Shown here in pieces: positions 1 through 5,207 of a DNA stretch of 10,267 nt. The first letter of the stretch is position 1; each line of letters opens with the position of its first letter. The position numbers were made by a program, and so were the translations under genes. The stretch is from assembly GCA_903911455.1 (NCBI GenBank), contig CAIWDQ010000028.1, positions 1 through 10,267 on the forward strand. Direction: 5' to 3'. This DNA is from an uncultured bacterium (GTDB lineage Bacteria; Bacteroidota; Bacteroidia; Bacteroidales; JACABE01). The notes beneath the pieces are model-generated. The model made no database searches. It was not told where the DNA came from and saw only the letters and a program-made list of their open reading frames with translations.

Positions 1-294
1 CACCGACCTAAATCACATTTGCACCGACCTAAATCACATTTGTTCCGACCTAAATCACGTTTACTCTGACCTAAATCACATTTGTTCCGACCTAAATCAC
101 ATTTGTTCCGACCTAAATCACGTTTGCTCCGGCATGAATCGCATTTGTTCCGACCTAAATCACATTTGTTCTAACCTAAATCACGTTTGTTCCGACCTAA
201 ATCACGTTTGTTCCGACCTAAACCACGTTTGCACCGACCTAAATCGCATTTGTTCCGACCTAAATCACATTTGTTCCGACCTAAATCACGTTTC
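1..294. repeat. 21-bp tandem repeat array, 14 units, continuing past the left edge
   Basis: Fourteen consecutive 21-bp units with no length variation share the core CCGACCTAAATCAC followed by ATTTG or GTTTG. Units differ at their first two bases (CA, TT or CT) and at an A/G position in the second half; unit 7 (127-147) is the most diverged. The last unit ends at 294 and the array continues left out of the window. Because 21 is a multiple of three, frames without a stop in one unit stay open throughout. One plus frame would encode a heptapeptide like SDLNHVC, but the only ATG is a mutation in unit 7, no initiation signal is visible, and substitutions are not preferentially synonymous. I read it as a non-coding minisatellite. 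Confidence 0.93.
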
Positions 295-312
295 TATTAA
301 TTTTGACTATAC

Positions 313-386
313 TTGCATTGGATATACTCCTTTGGAGGGAGTAGGGAGGTCTTTTACTTCCACAATTGCATTGGATACACTCCTTT
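313..386. repeat. Short direct duplication around the nucleotidyltransferase 3' end
   Basis: Positions 313-333 and 366-386 are 21-bp direct copies with one mismatch, 53 bp apart. The right copy lies inside the minus-strand nucleotidyltransferase gene and encodes the near-terminal residues KGVYPMQ. The left copy lies beyond the stop codon and would encode the same seven residues, but an offset of 53 bp puts it out of frame. It appears to be a remnant of a local duplication of the gene's 3' end, next to the 21-bp array. Confidence 0.8.
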
Positions 387-1262
387 ATTAATTAATTTCA
401 TCAGTTTATCGCTTACAAAAGCTTTATCTTTCTGATAAGTTACCCCGAACCATTCGGCATGCGAATTTAATACTTTTACTTTAATCTGTTGCTTTTTTAT
501 TAAATCATTTACAACTGCCGGTATCAGAAACTCAGCCGAAGGATTGTTGATATTGTCATCCAAAAACTGTTTAAAGTACTCATTACAATACTTAAAATAA
601 TCGGGAGTAAAGCCCCAGATATTCATCGAGACTATCGTATTATTTTTCATCTCAACAGGATTTTTATTCATATCCAAACCTTTTATTATGCCCTCTACAG
701 CTTGCACTTCGGTTCTTTCTTCCACGAAAGTGAGATTGTTTTCGGTATCCAGAATACACTCTGCTCTTGAAGTTCCGCCCGATTCAACCAAAGTATTTAC
801 AATATCGTATCCCATCATACAATATTGATTTTCTTTATCGGCAACAGTCTTTAAGTATTCGGCAACACCAAGGTAAGCTTCTCTACCATAAAAATCGTCG
901 GCATTAATTGAAGCAAAAGGCTCGTTAACCACCTGCTGAGCCATCATCAAAGCATGATTAGTACCCCAGGGTTTAGTTCTGTTAGCAGGAAGCGAATATC
1001 CCGCGGGCAACTTATCAAACTCCTGATACACATATTCCACCTTTATAAGATTATTGAAACGGGAAGTATTAAAAGCAGCAGTAAACTCCTCTTTAAAACT
1101 ATTTTTTATAACAAAAACCACCTTGCCGAAGCCTGCCTTTATAGCATCATACACCGAATAATCCATAATAGTTTCGCCCGAAGGCCCAAGCTTCTCTATT
1201 TGTTTATTCCCCCCGAAACGACTGCCCATTCCGGCAGCTAATATAATGAGTGTTGGTTGCAT
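354..1262 (-). CDS. Nucleotidyltransferase (NDP-sugar pyrophosphorylase-like), 302 aa
   Basis: Predicted cytoplasmic enzyme that transfers a nucleotidyl group from an NTP to a sugar phosphate or similar acceptor, releasing pyrophosphate. The N-terminus carries the NTP-binding signature LAAGMGSRFGGNKQ (residues 8-21). KPWGTNHAL (97-105) and NADDFYG (120-126, with the likely metal-binding aspartate) follow, and later NIWGF (214-218) and EWFGVTYQKD (270-279). Length fits single-domain members, with no C-terminal left-handed beta-helix or acyltransferase domain. The start is 9 bp after the upstream DUF2007-type gene stop, so the two are probably co-transcribed. Substrate cannot be read from the sequence; a UTP-glucose-1-phosphate or mannose-1-phosphate type activity is possible, as is a role in surface polysaccharide precursor supply. 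Family confident, specificity open. Confidence 0.88.
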   Translation of the reverse strand: MQPTLIILAAGMGSRFGGNKQIEKLGPSGETIMDYSVYDAIKAGFGKVVFVIKNSFKEEFTAAFNTSRFNNLIKVEYVYQEFDKLPAGYSLPANRTKPWGTNHALMMAQQVVNEPFASINADDFYGREAYLGVAEYLKTVADKENQYCMMGYDIVNTLVESGGTSRAECILDTENNLTFVEERTEVQAVEGIIKGLDMNKNPVEMKNNTIVSMNIWGFTPDYFKYCNEYFKQFLDDNINNPSAEFLIPAVVNDLIKKQQIKVKVLNSHAEWFGVTYQKDKAFVSDKLMKLINKGVYPMQLWK

Positions 1263-1271
1263 ATTTGGGGG

Positions 1272-1511
1272 TTACATTTTATTTATCTTTAGAAATTCTT
1301 TTACTATAGGTTCTGCTTTTACTAAGTCAGAGTCCAAAATATATAAATCTACTGAATTTGGTGTTCCGGTAGAAAATCCACTTAAGTTTGACTGTTCATA
1401 TTCGTTCATAACGTTTGTCGGTATTCCTTCATTCTCTAATTCATATTTTAGTAGGTTTACTGTTAATTCAGACCCTGCATATATCCGTACTAAATTGTTC
1501 TTTGTTTCCAT
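1272..1511 (-). CDS. DUF2007-type small protein, 79 aa
   Basis: Small soluble protein resembling the DUF2007 family (named putative prokaryotic signal-transducing protein; function not established). The recognisable stretch is RIYAGSELTVNLLKYELENE near the N-terminus, then a glycine/serine-rich turn region and the end segment VDLYILDSDLVKAEPIVKEF. I chose the ATG at 1511 (METKNN...) because it gives the usual compact length of this domain. An in-frame ATG at 1550 would add 13 residues that look like leader sequence, and a possible -7 box at 1564-1571 would leave almost no leader for it. There is no clear Shine-Dalgarno, as is usual in Bacteroidota, and the sequence before 1511 is A-rich. It is followed at 9 bp by the nucleotidyltransferase gene. 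No catalytic motif is visible. Confidence 0.78.
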   Translation of the reverse strand: METKNNLVRIYAGSELTVNLLKYELENEGIPTNVMNEYEQSNLSGFSTGTPNSVDLYILDSDLVKAEPIVKEFLKINKM

Positions 1512-1563
1512 AGTTTTTATTTTTGAATTATAATTCATTTGCATCAGCATCTCATTAAGCTTG

Positions 1564-1571
1564 TAAAAGTA
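1564..1571 (-). promoter_or_regulatory. Possible -7 box for the DUF2007/nucleotidyltransferase operon
   Basis: The minus strand reads TACTTTTA, one base from the Bacteroidota -7 consensus TAnnTTTG. It would place transcription start near 1556, giving a leader of about 45 nt before the ATG at 1511. No convincing -33 TTG was found, and the surrounding AT-richness makes chance matches likely. Confidence 0.3.
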
Positions 1572-1636
1572 GTAAAATAATTAAAAGCAGAGGTAAGAAA
1601 ATAGGTTTATTTTTTGTTCAACGATACATTCTTTGA

Positions 1637-1748
1637 GTCATTGCGGGCTTGACCCGCAATCCCAAGCTAAACTTAACGTTCCCTTAGGGAGTAATATTAT
1701 GAAGATTGTTGCTACTTACAGGAGATTGCGGGTCAAGCCCGCAATGAC
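1637..1748. repeat. Perfect 25-bp inverted repeat (REP/MITE-like element)
   Basis: Arms at 1637-1661 and 1724-1748 are exact reverse complements over 25 bp, separated by 62 bp. Each arm is itself a hairpin: ATTGCGGG and CCCGCAAT form an 8-bp stem around a 5-base loop (CTTGA or its complement TCAAG). The element is far more GC-rich than its surroundings. Intergenic repeats built around TTGCGGG...CCCGCAA occur in many bacterial genomes and are often mis-annotated as short proteins with HCGLDPQS-like sequence. The 62-bp centre encodes nothing recognisable. It could act as a mobile REP-like unit or an RNA hairpin; function unknown. Confidence 0.88.
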
Positions 1749-1783
1749 AGCTTTTCTCTCTCCACCAAAAACCAAAACAAAAG

Positions 1784-1811
1784 TCATTCCGATAGGAGCG
1801 AAGCGGAATGA
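1784..1811. repeat. TCATTCCG/CGGAATGA hairpin repeat
   Basis: An 8-bp perfect stem (TCATTCCG at 1784-1791, CGGAATGA at 1804-1811) encloses a 12-base loop rich in A and G. It sits 35 bp from the 25-bp inverted repeat and begins with a similar GTCATT motif, so both may belong to related dispersed palindromic families. No T-run follows on the plus strand, so it is not an obvious terminator. Confidence 0.6.
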
Positions 1812-1870
1812 GGAATCTCAAATTTAAACCTCTAAATATTTATAGTTGACAAAAAGAAATAAAAATGTTT

Positions 1871-1885
1871 TGTCCTAAAAGGACA
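1871..1885. repeat. TGTCCT-AAA-AGGACA hairpin
   Basis: A 6-bp perfect stem with a 3-base loop is followed by GAATATCGGTAGTAAA. The stem plus an ATATCGGTAG tail resembles a dispersed intergenic motif I associate from memory with Bacteroidota genomes, which could not be checked here. It is not followed by a T-run, so it is unlikely to be a simple terminator. Confidence 0.45.
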
Positions 1886-1946
1886 GAATATCGGTAGTAA
1901 AATAATGTAAAAATGATGAATTAAAATGGAAAATGGAAAAACTATG

Positions 1947-1988
1947 TTTTACATTTTATTTTTTACATCATAATTTTTACATAAATAA
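1947..1988. repeat. Three 14-bp repeats sharing TTTTACAT
   Basis: TTTTACAT occurs at 1947, 1961 and 1975, exactly 14 bp apart, each followed by a variable 6-base AT spacer. An inverted copy, ATGTAAAA, is at 1905-1912, so 1905-1914 and 1973-1982 also form a 10-bp inverted repeat. The array ends one base before the 41-bp array. It may be chance in very AT-rich DNA, but the exact spacing is regular. Confidence 0.55.
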
Positions 1989-1989
1989 C

Positions 1990-2234
1990 GTTCTCATATT
2001 TTTCGGAAGCCCAAAAAAGGTTTTGTGGAGGTTCTCATATTTTTCGGATGCCTAAAAAAGGTTTTGGAGAGGTTCTCATATTTTTCGGAAGCCCAAAAAA
2101 GGTTTTGTGGAGGTTCTCATATTTTTCGGATGCCCAAAAAAGGTTTAGGAGGGGTTCTCATATTTTTCGGAAGCCCAAAAAGGTTTTGGAGAGGTTCTCA
2201 TATTTTTTGGAAGCCCAAAAAAGGTTTTGGAGAC
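1990..2234. repeat. 41-bp tandem repeat array, 6 units
   Basis: Units start at 1990, 2031, 2072, 2113, 2154 and 2194; five are 41 bp and the fifth is 40 bp. Each begins GTTCTCATATTTTTCGGA, then carries AGCCC or TGCC(C/T), an A-run, GGTTTT and a G-rich end. Units 1 and 3 are identical. A period of 41 is not divisible by three, so the same peptide reappears in a different frame in each unit, and two overlapping spurious frames arise; this argues strongly against coding. Most units contain CCAAAA...TTTTGG, a weak stem. Confidence 0.94.
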
Positions 2235-2391
2235 ATTCCAAAAATAATTGTACTCCTCCAAAATAATTTTTAATAGCTTTTATACATTTATGTAAACTTC
2301 GATTTAGGCTTTTGTAAGTTTTAAATAATAAAGTAGAATGTTATTTTGATAGAATTATTTATAAAAATATTAAATATAAAAGGATTTAAGA

Positions 2392-3171
2392 TCACAACTT
2401 AAAAGCAAATCCTGCCAAAGGAAGCAAATGCCACTGATTGCCAGGCACATATCTGCCATAGCATAGTTTATATCCCAATTCTATTCTGCAAGTTTGTTTT
2501 TTAGAAGTGTAAGTTAAGCCCAGATTATGTTCCATAAAATAATCATACTTAGTATTACTAAACCAATAATTATCAACACTAAACTGCCATCCTAAATGTG
2601 TAATTATAGTTCCTCTAAAGTCAATACCTGCATCCAGTTCGGGCTGATTATAAAAAACAGCTAATCTGGGATAGAAAATAGGGAAATCAATAGTAGATTG
2701 CGGATCAGGATTGGCAGACTTAATTGCAAATTTAAAACCTGCATAAGCAGTAAAAATCGCTTTAGTAAAAGGCAAGTATGAAACCAATATCTGATTGTTT
2801 ATAGCCAGCATATCAGGTATCTTATACTCAGGTGAGATTAAACCTCCGGTACCTTTGGTGGCAACAGTCCGCATAAAAATAGAAGGATAAAAGATGCCAT
2901 GCTTACTTGCAAAATAAAAACCATGATAACTCCCCCAGTATTTCTTAATCTGAAAATTAGGTAACAGATAACAAACTAATAAATGCGGCGTAGATAGTTG
3001 CAAATCATCTTTTAAACCATAAGAAGACTCATCCAGTAAGCCAAGTTCAAACCTATGTTTGGGCATTGTAAAAGCAGTTCCACTATTAAAATATTTATAA
3101 GATAGGCTATCCTGAGCATTTAAACTTATGATACTTAAGTTTAAAAGAAGTAGTATGATGTATTTTTTCAT
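2392..3171 (-). CDS. Exported probable outer-membrane protein of unknown function, 259 aa
   Basis: I do not recognise the family. The N-terminus is a clear Sec signal peptide: MKK, a run of Ile/Leu, and cleavage probably after NAQ (residue 20), a motif common in Bacteroidota. The mature part has no hydrophobic helix. It is rich in Tyr, Phe and Trp in alternating patterns with short turns, and ends in a strand-like stretch finishing AGFAFKL, as expected for an outer-membrane beta-barrel of roughly 10-12 strands. The ATG at 3171 (MKKY) gives a standard signal peptide; 3177 (MIMKKY) is equally plausible and lies 4 bp after the upstream stop. An upstream ATG at 3207 overlaps the preceding gene and would bury the signal peptide. 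It is probably co-transcribed with the EEP lipoprotein, so the two may act together at the outer membrane. Confidence 0.75.
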   Translation of the reverse strand: MKKYIILLLLNLSIISLNAQDSLSYKYFNSGTAFTMPKHRFELGLLDESSYGLKDDLQLSTPHLLVCYLLPNFQIKKYWGSYHGFYFASKHGIFYPSIFMRTVATKGTGGLISPEYKIPDMLAINNQILVSYLPFTKAIFTAYAGFKFAIKSANPDPQSTIDFPIFYPRLAVFYNQPELDAGIDFRGTIITHLGWQFSVDNYWFSNTKYDYFMEHNLGLTYTSKKQTCRIELGYKLCYGRYVPGNQWHLLPLAGFAFKL

Positions 3172-3181
3172 AATCATTTTT

Positions 3182-4279
3182 TTATTTAGATAAACTAATA
3201 GAGACACTTACCGGACAATGATCTGACTCAGAAAAAGCTTCCTGATGTGTAACCTCTGAATTTGAAATCCAACTCTTATTAGTAAACAAATAGTCTAAGG
3301 TACGATCCCAGAAATGAGTAGGCCTATCGGTATGGCTAAAATACTTATACTGATTCATAATATAATCGTTAGTGGTAACCGCCGGCTTATATTTAGTATA
3401 CAAAGAATTCAACCAGTTTTGTTCTGGTGCATAATTACTTCCCTCTTTATGAGGACCACTATTAGAAGTGTGAAAAGATTCGCCGGGACACCTATCTTGC
3501 ATGCAAAAATCGGTAGTATCGGTATTAGGAGGCAAAGTATTTAAGTCGCCACCGGCCACAAAGATGCCTCCCATATTATTTATCCTATCGAGTTCCTTTT
3601 CAAAACTAACAATATGTTTATATTTTGAATCGTCAGTGGCAAAAGCAGATGTGTGAATATTTACAGCATAAAAATTATTATTATGAGGCAAATTAACTTT
3701 ACAATTAAGCATACAACATCTCTCATAAAAATAGCGAGTTAATTCATCCTGATCGTTACGCAAAGCAAGCTGAATGCGATGCGCATCAGTTAAGTTCCAA
3801 CGCGAAAGAATCATATTCGTTTCCTCTAATCGCCCCAAACCATCACTTGGTATAAACTGCGCTTTCCATTGATAAGCCGAAACTGCATAATTAAAATAAG
3901 TATGATTCAATATCCATCTAACCTGATCGATATAAGCCGAACGCTTAGAGTTTAAATCCACTTCCTGCAGCAAAAGAATATCGGGTTTCAGCAGATTAAT
4001 TCTATTAACAATAGCTGTTAGATTAGAATAAATTTCATTCTCTGTAAAGACAACTCTGCTACCACAAGCATCTCCAAACCAAGGAAGTCGACCTGCACCA
4101 AAACGAATATTCCATGTCATAACTTTAAGAGAAGTAAAAGTATCGGGAACAAATTTAATAATGTCAGCAGAATAATATTGAGCATCTTCAATATCATTAA
4201 AACCGGTAGCCATAGGTTCGCACGAATAAAAGATAAACCCAATCAAAACCATAATAAAAAGCGTAAAAGTTTTAGTCAT
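3182..4279 (-). CDS. Endonuclease/exonuclease/phosphatase (EEP) family lipoprotein, 365 aa
   Basis: Predicted metal-dependent phosphodiesterase or phosphatase of the DNase I-like fold, anchored as a lipoprotein. The start at 4279 places a signal peptide before lipobox YSC, with lipidated Cys20; the in-frame ATG at 4357 would add 26 residues ahead of it and is unlikely. Active-site motifs are present in order: WNIRFG (56-61, Asn57), LLQEVD (103-108, Glu106), NIHTSAF (207-213), GGDLN (243-247), LDYLF (328-332) and SDHCPV (352-357, Asp-His pair). Conserved stretches such as SKRSAYIDQV and LTRYFYERC match a Bacteroidota EEP subfamily whose substrate is not defined. It has about nine cysteines, which could form disulfides outside the cytoplasm. 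Candidate substrates are nucleic acids, phospholipids or sugar/inositol phosphates; the sequence does not decide. It is followed closely by the outer-membrane protein gene. Confidence 0.87.
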   Translation of the reverse strand: MTKTFTLFIMVLIGFIFYSCEPMATGFNDIEDAQYYSADIIKFVPDTFTSLKVMTWNIRFGAGRLPWFGDACGSRVVFTENEIYSNLTAIVNRINLLKPDILLLQEVDLNSKRSAYIDQVRWILNHTYFNYAVSAYQWKAQFIPSDGLGRLEETNMILSRWNLTDAHRIQLALRNDQDELTRYFYERCCMLNCKVNLPHNNNFYAVNIHTSAFATDDSKYKHIVSFEKELDRINNMGGIFVAGGDLNTLPPNTDTTDFCMQDRCPGESFHTSNSGPHKEGSNYAPEQNWLNSLYTKYKPAVTTNDYIMNQYKYFSHTDRPTHFWDRTLDYLFTNKSWISNSEVTHQEAFSESDHCPVSVSISLSK

Positions 4280-4419
4280 ATACGTAATATTTAATTTTAG
4301 AACCATTATTAAGCAATCAAAATTATTAATTGCTTTAATAAGATGTAAAATTAACAAATAAATTTTAGAAATGGAAACGATTTAATAAGAATATTACAAT
4401 TTATTGCTTTGGTGAAACA

Positions 4420-4457
4420 TAAAAGCTCTGATTTCATTAAAGAAACCAGAGCTTTTA
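4420..4457 (-). terminator. Hairpin terminator after the SatP gene
   Basis: TAAAAGCTCTG (4420-4430) pairs perfectly with CAGAGCTTTTA (4447-4457). The stem continues inward through TTTC/GAAA with one A-C mismatch to a 6-base loop. On the minus strand it ends in CTTTTAT, about 20 bp after the SatP stop codon. It separates SatP from the EEP gene, so these are likely separate transcripts. The rest of 4280-4476 is AT-rich and holds the EEP leader; no confident promoter was picked. Confidence 0.85.
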
Positions 4458-4476
4458 GAAGATTTGCTAAAATATA

Positions 4477-5067
4477 TTATTTCTTTACAGGACCAATAGG
4501 TAAGAGGGTTTTACCATAGATTTCGTTAAGAATTTGCGCCATACTTGTATACATAGCACTTAAACCACAAACAATACCTTCGTAACCTGCTAGTTGTTTT
4601 ATAGAATGATTGCCTGTAAAATCAGCAATAGCTAATAAAGCAAACAATATAACCAAGGTTCCGAAAACAACTTGTAAAGCACGACTAATTCTTAAAGTAC
4701 CAATAAACATTCCTAAAGAAAACAATCCCCATAAAGTTAAAAACCAAGCCATAGAAAGTTCGTCGGCAGGTTGAGCAACACCCATTTTAGGTAATATCCA
4801 GATAGCAACCAGGCAAATCCAGAACGAACCATAAGCAGTAAATGCAACGGAAGCAAAAGTATTATTCTTTTTCCATTCCATAGTACCTGCAAATATCTGA
4901 GCAATACCTCCCACAAATATTCCCATACCCATAATAACACTTGTTAAAGGTATGATTCCTGCATTGGCTAAGTTTAATAATACGGTGGTTAATCCAAACC
5001 CTAATAAACCTAAAGGTGCAGGGTTTGATGTAGAATCAATGATTTTGATTGATGATGTTTCTTGCAT
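4477..5067 (-). CDS. satP: Acetate/succinate transporter, SatP (GPR1/FUN34/YaaH) family, 196 aa
   Basis: Inner-membrane transporter for acetate and probably other short carboxylates such as succinate. The family signature NPAPLGL is at residues 15-21, followed by about six hydrophobic helices, FAGTMEW (59-65) after the second helix and a conserved SAMYTSMAQILNE near the C-terminus. Length is normal. The start at 5067 (MQETSS) is preferred over 5106 because a good -7 box (TACTTTTG, minus strand, 5102-5095) lies within the longer version, so its start would fall upstream of the transcript. The extra 13 residues are also atypical. The gene diverges from the xylose operon and ends at the hairpin at 4420-4457. 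Direction (uptake or release) cannot be told; fermentation-acid export or acetate scavenging are both possible. Confidence 0.9.
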   Translation of the reverse strand: MQETSSIKIIDSTSNPAPLGLLGFGLTTVLLNLANAGIIPLTSVIMGMGIFVGGIAQIFAGTMEWKKNNTFASVAFTAYGSFWICLVAIWILPKMGVAQPADELSMAWFLTLWGLFSLGMFIGTLRISRALQVVFGTLVILFALLAIADFTGNHSIKQLAGYEGIVCGLSAMYTSMAQILNEIYGKTLLPIGPVKK

Positions 5068-5094
5068 AAATGATTTATAACGGTTAATAAACTG

Positions 5095-5102
5095 CAAAAG
5101 TA
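5095..5102 (-). promoter_or_regulatory. -7 box of the SatP promoter
   Basis: The minus strand reads TACTTTTG, an exact match to the Bacteroidota sigma-ABfr -7 consensus TAnnTTTG. Transcription would begin near 5088, leaving about 20 nt before the ATG at 5067. No clear TTG was found at the usual -33 distance, so the promoter may be weak or need an activator. Confidence 0.6.
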
Positions 5103-5160
5103 ACAAAATAAAGCAATAAAAATTATAAAGATTATTTCTTTTTTAGTAATAATTTATTAG

Positions 5161-5168
5161 TACTTTTG
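5161..5168 (+). promoter_or_regulatory. -7 box of the xylBAE promoter
   Basis: TACTTTTG matches TAnnTTTG exactly and is the same 8-mer as the divergent SatP box. Start of transcription is expected about 7 bp downstream, giving a leader of roughly 33 nt before the xylB ATG at 5208. The stretch about 20 bp upstream is T-rich without a TTG, so a -33 element is not evident. That would fit dependence on a xylose-responsive activator, but no operator is recognised. Confidence 0.6.
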
Positions 5169-5207
5169 GTGCATAGTTTAGATGTATTATCAGCTTAATA
5201 AAATACT

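Larger units (their letters stand above)
1512..2391. other. Gene-free, repeat-dense intergenic region
   Basis: About 880 bp separates the 5' end of the DUF2007/nucleotidyltransferase operon from the 3' end of the EEP/outer-membrane pair. No convincing coding sequence is present. It holds, in order: a possible promoter (1564-1571), a 25-bp perfect inverted repeat (1637-1748), a CATTCCG/CGGAATG hairpin (1784-1811), a TGTCCT/AGGACA hairpin (1871-1885), three TTTTACAT boxes (1947-1988) and a 41-bp tandem array (1990-2234). The last 150 bp are plain AT-rich sequence with no clear terminator for the minus-strand gene ending at 2392. Confidence 0.85.

Noticed and set aside
326..342. ACTCC/GGAGT hairpin downstream of the nucleotidyltransferase as a terminator
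   Set aside because: The stem is only 5 bp and no T-run follows it on the minus strand.
134..391. Open frame encoding a heptapeptide repeat (SDLNHVC-like) in the 21-bp array
   Set aside because: The frame is open only because the unit is 21 bp long. Its ATG is a mutation in one unit, no initiation signal is seen, substitutions are not biased to silent sites, and its end runs into the 3' end of the nucleotidyltransferase gene on the other strand.
1633..1827. 64-residue plus-strand frame beginning MSHCGLDPQSQ
   Set aside because: It is built almost entirely from the 25-bp inverted repeat and the adjacent hairpin repeat. HCGLDPQS-type peptides are a familiar spurious translation of this repeat type.
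1..2234. The tandem arrays as a CRISPR locus
   Set aside because: The units are directly contiguous with no unique spacers, and no cas gene is present.
2025..2273. Two overlapping plus-strand frames with repeated IFFGSPKK-like peptides
   Set aside because: The 41-bp unit is not a multiple of three, so the same peptide appears in shifted frames. This is a by-product of a non-coding tandem array.
2283..2294. TACAT-TT-ATGTA palindrome as a regulatory site
   Set aside because: Short palindromes of this kind are expected by chance in such AT-rich sequence, and it lies downstream of a convergent gene end rather than at a promoter.
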